Notes: a model not told the origin generated them from the sequence alone. A stretch of 5,383 nt of DNA from Candidatus Cloacimonadota bacterium (GCA_009782695.1 WRIO01000099.1:1-5383), one strand, 5' to 3'. Counted from the first letter of the stretch, positions 1-5,383 are shown. Program-made: numbers and translations.

Positions 1-327
1 GGTATTTGGTGGCATAATTCATACCGAAAAAATGAATTAAACAAAATCACTGTAACGCGGGTGTTTACAGAAAACCAGACACCATTTAGCATCGATGTGA
101 TTTTTGAAGTCAAAAACGAAACCTTGCAATATGGTAAAAAACCTTTTTTAATAGAAGCTTATACTAATAATGGCGTCTTGATAGCTACTAAGCTGGTAAA
201 TATCGAAATTCAATCAAAAAGTACTACAAGGTTTGTCAAGGTGCTCGATAAATTTGAGAGAAAGCTTCGTGAGGACGAAGAAATCACTATCGTCACAGTT
301 AAATTGTATCATAGAAAAGCTTTTTAG
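1..327 (+). CDS. 3' end of an unrecognised protein (start outside window)
   Basis: The reading frame is open from the first base to the TAG at 325-327, giving at least 108 residues. A GTG at 61 could serve as a start, but the 20 codons before it contain no stop and read as plausible protein (GIWWHNSYRKNELNK...), and no clear ribosome-binding site precedes the GTG. I therefore treat this as the C-terminal part of a longer gene. The visible part has alternating hydrophobic and polar residues with many Ile/Val/Thr, as in a beta-sandwich domain, and a charged stretch near the end (KFERKLREDEE). The Trp-Trp at the left edge could be the end of a membrane segment, but that is a guess. I recognise no family and assign no function. 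A terminator candidate follows about 50 bases after the stop, consistent with this being the last gene of its unit. Confidence 0.7.
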   Translation, partial: GIWWHNSYRKNELNKITVTRVFTENQTPFSIDVIFEVKNETLQYGKKPFLIEAYTNNGVLIATKLVNIEIQSKSTTRFVKVLDKFERKLREDEEITIVTVKLYHRKAF

Positions 328-375
328 GATATTTTTACCTTTTTAGATAGCACAACACATACTCTCTCCACGTGC

Positions 376-410
376 AATCGAGAAATACCCCATCTCGATT
401 TCGATTTTTT
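376..410 (+). terminator. probable intrinsic terminator after the first gene
   Basis: AATCGAGA (376-383) and TCTCGATT (393-400) form a perfect 8-bp stem with a 9-base loop, followed by TCGA and a run of six T (405-410). The stem has only three G:C pairs, and four bases separate it from the T run, so it would be of modest strength. Its position, 48 bases after the stop at 327, suits termination of the upstream gene. Confidence 0.5.
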
Positions 411-428
411 AGTTTTTGGGAGATTTAA

Positions 429-467
429 ATGACTTTTGCCTCGTTACCAGCACAGATGCTAGGGTAG
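429..467 (+). CDS. possible 12-codon leader ORF, very tentative
   Basis: ATG at 429 is preceded by GGGAG (418-422) with a 6-base spacer, which is a good ribosome-binding arrangement. It is followed by 12 codons (MTFASLPAQMLG) and TAG. The second half of the ORF overlaps the hairpin at 445-466. There is no run of one amino acid as in classical attenuator peptides. An ORF this short can easily occur by chance; the ribosome-binding site is the only real support. Confidence 0.15.
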   Translation: MTFASLPAQMLG

Positions 468-593
468 ACTTCTCTATTCCTTCATACGATATTTTTCTAA
501 TTTTTTGAATATTTAAAGCTCTAAAAACCTAAAGCTATCTTTATTGATAGCCTACACATTTTTAAAGATACAAGGAATATAAAACCAAAAAAA

Positions 594-612
594 CTACTTG
601 ACAAAAAAGTAG
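594..612 (+). promoter_or_regulatory. TTGACA -35-like box inside an inverted repeat
   Basis: A perfect TTGACA lies at 598-603, within the inverted repeat CTACTT (594-599) / AAGTAG (607-612). No acceptable -10 hexamer is found 15-19 bases downstream; the nearest T/A-type hexamer, TATGTA at 630-635, is 26 bases away. It may be a regulated promoter for the metallohydrolase operon that depends on an activator, or simply chance in AT-rich DNA. Confidence 0.2.
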
Positions 613-663
613 GAATTAAAAAATTTGTTTATGTAAAAAAGAAGAAGATTTTTTGTAGTTACA

Positions 664-1785
664 ATGATAATCAGGATATTTGTTATAGTTTTTGTTGCTG
701 TCATTTTGGGTAGCTGTGCTTATCGACAGCTAATAAATATATGTGATATCGAGATATCAGATGACCAAAAAAGCGAGGGGGGTAAGATAAAGCCTATTTA
801 CAATAAAGGGAAATACATCAATCCATTTCCGCCTGATGAACCAAATAATTTATCTATTTGGAAAGTGCATTTTGCCAAAAACAAAGCACAGACTAGACCC
901 CAAAAGAGTTTAGATGTTACGCCTATAAATACAACAGAAGTGTTTCCTGCAGATGACAAGGGTTTGTATATTACATGGCTGGGTCATTCGAGTATCCTTA
1001 TGCAAATCGAGGGGATAAAGATTTTTATAGACCCTGTATTTTCGGATAATATTTCACCCATCCCTTTTGTAAAGTTAAAAAGATATCAGAAGACAGCAGC
1101 CCTCAAGGGTAAAGATATAAAAGAACTCGATTTAGTAGTCATTTCTCACAATCATTACGATCACCTGGACAAGAAGGCTATCAAGGAGCTGAAATCTATT
1201 ACAAAGCTTTTTATCACACCTAAGGGAGTGAGTAAGTATTTAGAAAAGTGGGGAGTAAATAAAGATAAAATTCTAGAATTAAGTTGGTGGGAGGAATGGC
1301 AGAGTTCCCAAAGTGAATATAGAAATTTTTCTGTTGTTTGCACTCCTGCACGACACTTTTCAGGTCGTAGCTTGTCTAGTATAAATAAATCATTATGGGC
1401 TTCTTTTGTATTTATAGGCGAAAATCATAGAGTCTTTTATAGCGGTGACACAAGCTTTAATTACCACTTTGACCAAATCGGGCATCACTATGGTCCTTTT
1501 GATGTTACACTGATGGAATGTGGTCAATATAATAAAGCATGGACAGAAAGCCATTTAATGCCTGAGGAAACTATAAAAGCTCATAAGCAAGTGAAAGGTA
1601 ATTACTTATTACCTATTCATTGGGGAAGCTTTACTTTGTCAAAACACGACTGTTGGGAACCAGCCGAAAGGGTTTTAGCAGCTGCTCCTGAAAACAATGT
1701 AAAAATAATAACCCCTACAATAGGTCAAACAATAAAAGGAAAAACAGAAATAAACACTTTCGAGTGGTGGAAGGATTTAAAATGA
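664..1785 (+). CDS. metallo-beta-lactamase-fold hydrolase, NAPE-PLD/UlaG-like lipoprotein
   Basis: The 373-residue protein is a probable zinc hydrolase of the NAPE-PLD-like branch of the metallo-beta-lactamase superfamily (COG2220 type). Residues 1-18 form a lipoprotein signal peptide: a hydrophobic run, then lipobox L15-G-S-C18, so the mature protein should be lipid-anchored outside the inner membrane. The catalytic domain begins at TWLGHSS (104-110) and D123-P124. The zinc ligands are visible: H162, H164, D166 and H167 of the HxHxDH motif, H231 in ARHFSG, D262 in YSGDTS and H319 in IHWG. H297 in SHLMPEE matches a conserved family histidine. Length is normal for the group. The substrate is unknown: relatives cleave phosphodiester or lactone bonds, and human NAPE-PLD releases N-acylethanolamines from membrane phospholipids. 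ATG 664 is the only start giving the signal peptide, with a stop in frame at 634; its ribosome-binding site is poor. The stop overlaps the next gene's ATG. Confidence 0.88.
   Translation: MIIRIFVIVFVAVILGSCAYRQLINICDIEISDDQKSEGGKIKPIYNKGKYINPFPPDEPNNLSIWKVHFAKNKAQTRPQKSLDVTPINTTEVFPADDKGLYITWLGHSSILMQIEGIKIFIDPVFSDNISPIPFVKLKRYQKTAALKGKDIKELDLVVISHNHYDHLDKKAIKELKSITKLFITPKGVSKYLEKWGVNKDKILELSWWEEWQSSQSEYRNFSVVCTPARHFSGRSLSSINKSLWASFVFIGENHRVFYSGDTSFNYHFDQIGHHYGPFDVTLMECGQYNKAWTESHLMPEETIKAHKQVKGNYLLPIHWGSFTLSKHDCWEPAERVLAAAPENNVKIITPTIGQTIKGKTEINTFEWWKDLK
1771..1775 (+). promoter_or_regulatory. ribosome-binding site that fixes the DUF1801 start
   Basis: AAGGA lies inside the last codons of the metallohydrolase gene, six bases before ATG 1782. 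This favours ATG 1782 over the in-frame GTG at 1764, which has no comparable site and would add six residues not expected in the family. Confidence 0.7.
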
Positions 1786-2159
1786 GTGACGATAATATAA
1801 TAGTAAAGAAAAATTCTGTGGACGATTATATCCAGTCTTTCGATGGTAAAAGACAGTCAAAATTAAGTATCTTACGATATATCATATCAGAAGAGATACC
1901 AGAGGCAGAAGAAAGATTGGTGATGGGGATACCTACTTATTATTTTCATGGTAAACTTTTCTCGTTTGCTGGTCAAAAGGGGCATTATTATTTTTATCCT
2001 GGTCGAATTGCTTTAGAAACTTATGCTGATGATCTAGAAGGTCACATATTAGGCAGAAACACTCTTTCATTCTCCTATGATAAGCCAATACCAGAGGAAA
2101 CTATAAAGCTGATAATTCGATATAGAGTGTTAGAAAACATGGACAATAAATCTGAGTAA
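1782..2159 (+). CDS. DUF1801 / YdhG-like protein
   Basis: The 125-residue cytoplasmic protein matches the DUF1801 pattern along its length: an N-terminal 'SVDDYIQSF' helix, then 'ISEEIPEAEERLVMGIPTYYFHGKLFSF', a 'HYYFYPG' strand, and near the C-terminus 'GRNTLSFSYDKPIPEETIKLIIRYRV', corresponding to the family's 'KGTLQFPLDKPLP' segment. Members are small single-domain proteins of about 110-140 residues; some (YdhG/Fra) have been described as frataxin-like iron chaperones in Bacillus, but most have no proven role. ATG 1782 overlaps the upstream TGA in an ATGA arrangement, with AAGGA six bases before it. Translation is therefore probably coupled to the metallohydrolase gene. No strong terminator follows the TAA. 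The family call is firm; the function is not. Confidence 0.85.
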   Translation: MSDDNIIVKKNSVDDYIQSFDGKRQSKLSILRYIISEEIPEAEERLVMGIPTYYFHGKLFSFAGQKGHYYFYPGRIALETYADDLEGHILGRNTLSFSYDKPIPEETIKLIIRYRVLENMDNKSE

Positions 2160-2170
2160 TTTACTTCTTT

Positions 2171-2199
2171 TTTGCAATAGAATGTAAATTTGGGATAAT
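2171..2199 (+). promoter_or_regulatory. candidate sigma-70 promoter P1 for cheYZ
   Basis: TTTGCA (2171-2176) and GATAAT (2194-2199) are separated by 17 bases. They match the consensus hexamers at 4 of 6 and 5 of 6 positions. The start codon of cheY lies about 84 bases downstream of the -10 box. No flagellar sigma-28-type pair with the proper spacing was found here. Confidence 0.35.
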
Positions 2200-2214
2200 G
2201 GAGTAAAAAAACAA

Positions 2215-2246
2215 TTGACAAAAAAACCTATATTATTATTTTGTCA
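2215..2246 (+). promoter_or_regulatory. candidate promoter P2 for cheYZ overlapped by an inverted repeat
   Basis: A perfect TTGACA (2215-2220) is followed after 16 bases by TATTTT (2237-2242), a 4 of 6 match to a -10 box. The same stretch contains a perfect 8-bp inverted repeat, TGACAAAA (2216-2223) and TTTTGTCA (2239-2246), centred at 2231, so its arms cover the -35 and -10 boxes. This is where a repressor operator would be expected. The repeat is A/T-rich and could be coincidental. Confidence 0.35.
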
Positions 2247-2273
2247 CACTGAAAAGAAAGAGTATATAAGAAT

Positions 2274-2278
2274 GGAGG
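2274..2278 (+). promoter_or_regulatory. ribosome-binding site of cheY with short spacer
   Basis: GGAGG stands only four bases before the GTG start at 2283, tighter than usual. The ATG at 2272 is out of frame with cheY and stops after seven codons, so GTG 2283 remains the best start. Confidence 0.6.
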
Positions 2279-2282
2279 TTTT

Positions 2283-2660
2283 GTGGAGGAATTAAAGTTT
2301 TTGATAGTTGATGACTCGCCGACTATGAGGAAGATCGTCTTTAATACACTGAAAAGATTAGGTTACAATGAGATCGAAGAAGCCGAACATGGGGCGGAAG
2401 GATTAGAAAAACTTCGAGCTACACCTGGGGTAAATTTCATAGTAACAGATTGGAATATGCCAGTGATGGACGGTTTAGAGTTTGTAAAGAACATCAGAGC
2501 AACCCAAGAATTTGCAAAAATACCTATCTTGATGGTGACAACCCGCTCTGTGAAAGACGACATCATCGAAGCGATGAAAGCTGGCGTAAACAATTATGTA
2601 GTTAAGCCTTTTACACCTGAAGTATTGAAAGCAAAGATAGACTTAATATTGTCAAAATAG
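2283..2660 (+). CDS. cheY: chemotaxis response regulator CheY
   Basis: The 125-residue single receiver domain has no output domain, as in CheY. All functional residues are present: acidic pocket D10-D11, phospho-acceptor D56 in TDWNMPVMDGLE (as in E. coli CheY), switch threonine T86 in ILMVTT, aromatic switch Y105 and catalytic lysine K108 in VVKPFTP. When phosphorylated by CheA, CheY binds FliM/FliN at the flagellar switch and changes motor rotation. The start is GTG 2283 with GGAGG four bases upstream; the resulting N-terminus (MEELKFLIVDD) has the usual length. cheZ follows after nine bases, supporting assignment as the motor CheY rather than a generic stand-alone receiver. Expression is probably from one or both promoter candidates in the 123-base gap upstream. 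Confidence 0.95.
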   Translation: MEELKFLIVDDSPTMRKIVFNTLKRLGYNEIEEAEHGAEGLEKLRATPGVNFIVTDWNMPVMDGLEFVKNIRATQEFAKIPILMVTTRSVKDDIIEAMKAGVNNYVVKPFTPEVLKAKIDLILSK

Positions 2661-2669
2661 GAGATACCC

Positions 2670-3506
2670 ATGAAGGAATTTGAAAAAGCAGGTATCATCA
2701 CTATCTTTAAGGAACTGATCACAGATTTCCAAGTGATGGTAAAAGATGTCGAACCATATCTGCATGGGGCAGCGTTGGATCCGGAAGGTGTAAAACAACA
2801 TTTAGATGATTTATTGGACAAGATGACTGTCTTAAATGAAAAAATAAGTCTTACACATGATTTAGTAAAAGGGGTGATAAGTTCTATACATGCAAGCAGA
2901 AGCGAGCTAAAACAGACTGTGGACGGCTTGATCCAACAAACAGGCGACCAGCTAAAAAAGATCACAGCAACCACAGAAGATGCCACTCACAAGATATTAG
3001 ATGTAGCTTCAAAACTAGATGAAGACCAAAATGTAATAATAAGTAAACTAAAAGAGATTGTAAAAGCAGACCATTCCGATGAAGTCAGGAAAGTAATAGA
3101 TGAGATACAAGAAATGGTGTATAACAATCAAAATGCTGCATTTGACATAATACAGTTCTTGCAATTTCAGGACATTACAGCCCAACAGATAGCAGGTGCT
3201 TATTCACTGCTTGCAGACACTGAAAAAACTTTGGTCTATGTGCTGCACTTAATGAAAGAATTTGATTTTGGCGGAAACAATCCAGCAGATTTATTACCCA
3301 AGATAGACAAAAACGCTTTTAATGCAGATGCAGTTTTTGGTGATAAAGGTGATATCCAACATGTAATAGATGACTTATTTCTGACTGGAGATACAAACCA
3401 AAAAATACCAGAAGATAAACAAAGACAATCAGACATAGCCTCGAGCTCAAATAGTAATGCAAATAACGATGATGATTTTGATATAGACGCATTGTTTAAT
3501 AATTAA
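2670..3506 (+). CDS. cheZ: CheY-P phosphatase CheZ
   Basis: The 278-residue, largely helical protein is longer than E. coli CheZ (214). The decisive motif is QFQDITAQQI at residues 165-174. D168 and Q172 match the E. coli CheZ pair D143/Q147, where the glutamine positions the attacking water on CheY-P. The flanking helices (about 45-195, with many heptad-like Leu/Ile/Val positions) fit the long hairpin that dimerises into a four-helix bundle. After residue 200 comes a flexible, acidic tail ending in DDDFDIDALFNN, equivalent to the C-terminal CheY-docking peptide of CheZ. Two similar short motifs occur earlier in the tail (A219-F223, I233-F237). ATG 2670 has an AGGAG (2659-2663) overlapping the cheY stop, so cheY and cheZ are almost certainly co-translated. 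Overall sequence divergence from enterobacterial CheZ is high, but motif, tail and context agree. No terminator is seen after the stop. Confidence 0.9.
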   Translation: MKEFEKAGIITIFKELITDFQVMVKDVEPYLHGAALDPEGVKQHLDDLLDKMTVLNEKISLTHDLVKGVISSIHASRSELKQTVDGLIQQTGDQLKKITATTEDATHKILDVASKLDEDQNVIISKLKEIVKADHSDEVRKVIDEIQEMVYNNQNAAFDIIQFLQFQDITAQQIAGAYSLLADTEKTLVYVLHLMKEFDFGGNNPADLLPKIDKNAFNADAVFGDKGDIQHVIDDLFLTGDTNQKIPEDKQRQSDIASSSNSNANNDDDFDIDALFNN

Positions 3507-3526
3507 TAAAATAATAATTATTTATA
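3495..3526. other. pure A/T junction between cheZ and the solute-binding gene
   Basis: Thirty-two bases contain no G or C. They span the last codons of cheZ and most of the 33-base gap to the next gene, and include the 10-base palindrome AATAATTATT (3513-3522). No terminator or convincing promoter is visible. Codon usage changes across this point. Confidence 0.6.
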
Positions 3527-3539
3527 CGGAGATATTTAT

Positions 3540-5102
3540 ATGAATATTAGAAATATAAAAAAACTCATATCTCTTATGTTGGTTGCGCTTATTATTGCGG
3601 GCATACTGGTTTCATGCGGTGAAAAAAATTCAGGCAATGCGGACGGCGATAATAACAACGCCGCAAATGCCGAAGATAATAAAGACGGCAATCAGGACGG
3701 CGACGGCGATGCCGATAACGCCGACAATTCCGGCAAAAAAACAGAAGAAAGAATAGATCCCGATTTACCCGACAGCGATTTCGGGGGATATACGTTCACT
3801 TTCCTGACTCACGAATACGAGGGGGCGGACTGGTCGGGGCCCCTGCCGCTTGAAATTATAGCCGAGGAATCAAGCGACGAGCCTATAATCGACGCGGTGT
3901 ACAAAAGAAATCTAAAAATAAAAGAAAAATACAATATCGATATTAAAATGATACCGAACGCAAACGAACAGAGCGCGTTAAAAAAAGCCGTGACTTCGGG
4001 GGATTCTTTATACGACGTAGCTATCATGTTCAACAATAACGTCCCGCCTATAGTAACAGGGGATTATTTGACTAACGTGGCAAATCTAACGTATGTCGAT
4101 CTTGATAAGCCGTGGTGGGACCCGGCCGTCAACGCGATGTCTATCGACCACAAGAACTATCTTCTGGCGGGCGATTTGATTATCTTAGACAACGAGGCTA
4201 CAAATGTTTTATTGTTCAACAAAGACCTGATGAAAACTCTGGGAATAGATCTGCCGTATGATTTGGTCAAAGAAGGCAAATGGACTTTTGACGTGATGAA
4301 CGATATGATAAAAGACACGGCTTTTGATTTGAACGGCGACGGATTAATGACCGCTTATGAAGACAGATGGGGGTTCGCCACATACAACGATACTTTTCAC
4401 GCGCTTCTTGTAAGCGGCGGCGGGGCGTTGGCTGTCAAAGACGCGAACGATATCCCGTATATGGACTTTACAAGCGAGAAAAATTTAGCCGTTCTCGATA
4501 AAGTCATGAATTTGCTGTATAATCCCGAATATGTCTTAAACGCTCAGGCCCCGCCGAAAGGCGGAGTCGGGGATTTAACCAAAGGCGACGTGATACATAT
4601 ACAGGGATTTGAAGAAGACAGGATTCTGTTCATGTGGACAAGAATGAGGTTTATTGAGTATTTCAGAGGAATGGAATCTAATTTCGGGATAATACCCCTG
4701 CCTAAATACGACGAATTGCAGGACAGGTATTACAGCGTGGTAAATCCGTACACGGGAGCTCTTCTCGGAGTTCCGAAGAGCGCGGACGATTTGGAGAGGG
4801 TAAGCGTGATTTTAGAGGCTTTATCGGCTGAGAGCCGTTATACTTTGCAGCCGGCATATTACGACGTTGTCTTGCAGAGAAAGTTTACGAGAGACGAAGA
4901 ATCGGGTGAAATGCTGGATATAATATTTAATTCGAGGGTTTATGACATAGGCAGCGTTTACGCTTTCGGCGACGCGTTTATAGGCTTTATAAACTTAGCC
5001 GCGAAGAACGACAGAAATATAGTCTCGTATTATGAAAAGAAAATCGGGGCGATGGAAAAACAAATCAATAAAGTAGTTGATATTTTCCAGTCGATGGACT
5101 GA
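3540..5102 (+). CDS. ABC transporter extracellular solute-binding lipoprotein
   Basis: The 520-residue protein resembles family 1-type (sugar/oligosaccharide class) solute-binding proteins of Clostridia. Residues 1-26 are a lipoprotein signal: positive start (NIRNIKK), hydrophobic core and lipobox L23-V-S-C26. A flexible Asp/Asn/Gly/Ala linker follows to about residue 70. The binding domain starts with RIDPDLPDSDFGGYTFTFLT (71-90) and continues through 'DEPIIDAVYKRN', a stretch common in this group. An EF-hand-like loop lies at D263-E274 (DLNGDG), as often seen in these proteins. It would capture a ligand outside the membrane and pass it to an ABC importer; ligand, permeases and ATPase are unknown. 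GGAGA (3528-3532) lies seven bases before ATG 3540. Codon use is unlike cheZ: Ala is GCA in 4 of 40 codons, against 13 of 21 in cheZ. A paralogue starts 31 bases downstream. Confidence 0.85.
   Translation: MNIRNIKKLISLMLVALIIAGILVSCGEKNSGNADGDNNNAANAEDNKDGNQDGDGDADNADNSGKKTEERIDPDLPDSDFGGYTFTFLTHEYEGADWSGPLPLEIIAEESSDEPIIDAVYKRNLKIKEKYNIDIKMIPNANEQSALKKAVTSGDSLYDVAIMFNNNVPPIVTGDYLTNVANLTYVDLDKPWWDPAVNAMSIDHKNYLLAGDLIILDNEATNVLLFNKDLMKTLGIDLPYDLVKEGKWTFDVMNDMIKDTAFDLNGDGLMTAYEDRWGFATYNDTFHALLVSGGGALAVKDANDIPYMDFTSEKNLAVLDKVMNLLYNPEYVLNAQAPPKGGVGDLTKGDVIHIQGFEEDRILFMWTRMRFIEYFRGMESNFGIIPLPKYDELQDRYYSVVNPYTGALLGVPKSADDLERVSVILEALSAESRYTLQPAYYDVVLQRKFTRDEESGEMLDIIFNSRVYDIGSVYAFGDAFIGFINLAAKNDRNIVSYYEKKIGAMEKQINKVVDIFQSMD
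4326..4361 (+). other. EF-hand-like calcium loop within the solute-binding protein
   Basis: Codons 263-274 encode D-x-N-x-D-G-x-x-T-x-x-E. Oxygen ligands fall at loop positions 1, 3, 5, 9 and 12, as in a canonical EF-hand. In solute-binding proteins such loops are usually structural calcium sites. Binding here is inferred from the pattern only. Confidence 0.5.
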
Positions 5103-5133
5103 TAAAGCAGGTTTTCGGGGAGGAAAAAATTTT

Positions 5134-5383
5134 ATGCGAAAAACAAAAAAAATTATATTTTTAATATTGATTGCGGCGATTGTTTTGGGATTATTGATGT
5201 CGTGCGGCGATAAAACGTCTGAAAATAAAGACAATAAAAATGATGATAAAGACGATCAGGAAAATCAGGACAAAAATAACGGCAGTAATTCAAGCGGCGA
5301 CGGCAGTCAGAACGGCGAAACCGGAGAAAATGACGGCGGGCCGAGAATAAATCCCGCTCTCCCCGACGAGGATTTCGGGGGTT
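5134..5383 (+). CDS. second solute-binding lipoprotein, 5' part (cut by window edge)
   Basis: An open frame of 83 codons runs from ATG 5134 to the right edge with no stop. GGGGAGG (5117-5123) lies ten bases before the ATG. The product has a lipoprotein signal (MRKTKKIIFLILIAAIVLGL, then lipobox L21-M-S-C24) and a long Asp/Asn/Gly/Lys linker. It ends in RINPALPDEDFGG, which aligns with RIDPDLPDSDFGG of the upstream protein. It is therefore a tandem paralogue of the gene at 3540-5102, 31 bases after its stop and with no terminator between, so the two are probably one operon. Codon use (GGC, CAG, GCG) agrees with the upstream paralogue. The ligand-binding domain lies outside the window, so differences in specificity cannot be judged. 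Confidence 0.85.
   Translation, partial: MRKTKKIIFLILIAAIVLGLLMSCGDKTSENKDNKNDDKDDQENQDKNNGSNSSGDGSQNGETGENDGGPRINPALPDEDFGG

Larger units (their letters stand above)
328..663. other. AT-rich intergenic region with several hairpins
   Basis: This 336-base gap separates the first gene from the metallohydrolase gene. Besides the terminator candidate at 376-410 it holds two more hairpins. TACC-AGCA (445-452) pairs with TGCT (457-460) and GGTA (463-466) around a CAGA loop, with a two-base bulge. GCTATC (534-539) pairs with GATAGC (546-551) around a 6-base loop, followed by ACATTTTT. A 12-codon ORF lies at 429-467. A TTGACA at 598-603 sits inside a short inverted repeat. No tRNA, known riboswitch or longer coding frame is visible. 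The hairpins could belong to a leader RNA, but nothing ties them to a known class. Confidence 0.5.

Noticed and set aside
61..327. Independent 88-residue gene starting at GTG 61
   Set aside because: The frame is open to the left edge with plausible protein sequence and there is no ribosome-binding site before the GTG, so it is better read as the end of a longer gene.
745..758. Doubled GATATC palindrome
   Set aside because: It lies in the coding sequence of the metallohydrolase's N-terminal region (codons for Asp-Ile-Glu-Ile-Ser) and has no partner elsewhere.
1764..1781. Six-codon N-terminal extension of the DUF1801 gene from GTG 1764
   Set aside because: ATG 1782 has AAGGA at the right distance and an ATGA overlap; the extension lies wholly inside the upstream gene and lacks a ribosome-binding site.
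1564..2107. Shared 14-base string GAGGAAACTATAAA in the metallohydrolase (1564-1577) and DUF1801 (2094-2107) genes
   Set aside because: Both copies encode the tetrapeptide EETI plus a lysine at conserved positions of unrelated families; the match is short and best taken as coincidence.
2153..2176. Terminator after the DUF1801 gene
   Set aside because: Only a 4-bp stem (AGTA/TACT) precedes the T run; too weak to call.
2185..2198. Flagellar sigma-28 promoter before cheY
   Set aside because: TAAA and GGGATAA are present, but they are about 3-5 bases apart instead of the roughly 15 needed.
2363..2986. Minus-strand frames opposite cheY and cheZ (76 and 130 codons)
   Set aside because: They are shadows of well-supported genes, with Ser/Phe/Cys-rich compositions typical of antisense translation and no recognisable domain. 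The other minus-strand frames opposite the metallohydrolase and solute-binding genes are rejected for the same reason.

Overview
The window reads as a low-GC bacterial chromosome segment with all real genes on the + strand. The left ~3.5 kb suggests a motile Gram-negative bacterium. It carries a cheY-cheZ pair, and CheZ is known mainly from Gram-negative lineages such as Proteobacteria, Campylobacterota and Deferribacterota. It also encodes a lipoprotein-type NAPE-PLD-like metallohydrolase. The right ~1.85 kb holds a lipid-anchored ABC solute-binding protein and the start of a second one. Their sequence style (Asp/Asn/Gly-rich linker after the lipobox, then a 'DFGGY' opening) resembles solute-binding proteins of Clostridia-type Firmicutes, and their codon use differs clearly from the left part. 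I cannot name the organism. The two halves may have different origins, through lateral transfer or an assembly join.

Layout: (1) 1-327, the 3' end of an unrecognised protein whose start lies outside the window. (2) 328-663, an AT-rich gap with a likely terminator (376-410), two more hairpins, a possible 12-codon leader ORF and a weak promoter-like site. (3) 664-1785 and 1782-2159, two translationally coupled genes: a zinc metallo-beta-lactamase-fold lipoprotein of the NAPE-PLD/UlaG-like group, then a DUF1801 (YdhG-like) protein. (4) 2160-2282, a short gap with two promoter candidates; the second lies within an 8-bp inverted repeat. (5) 2283-2660 cheY and 2670-3506 cheZ, a tight two-gene unit. 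(6) 3507-3539, an almost pure A/T junction. (7) 3540-5102 and 5134 to the right edge, tandem paralogous solute-binding lipoproteins.

How the genes work together: CheY carries the phosphoryl signal to the flagellar motor, and CheZ should dephosphorylate it; the key residues of both are present. The metallohydrolase and DUF1801 protein are probably co-translated, but no joint role is known to me. The solute-binding proteins would feed an ABC importer whose permease and ATPase genes are not in view. I find no RNA genes, CRISPR array, insertion sequence or obvious defence system. The most useful leads are the composition break at ~3.51-3.54 kb, the repeated acidic-aromatic motifs in the CheZ tail, and the inverted repeat over the cheY promoter.
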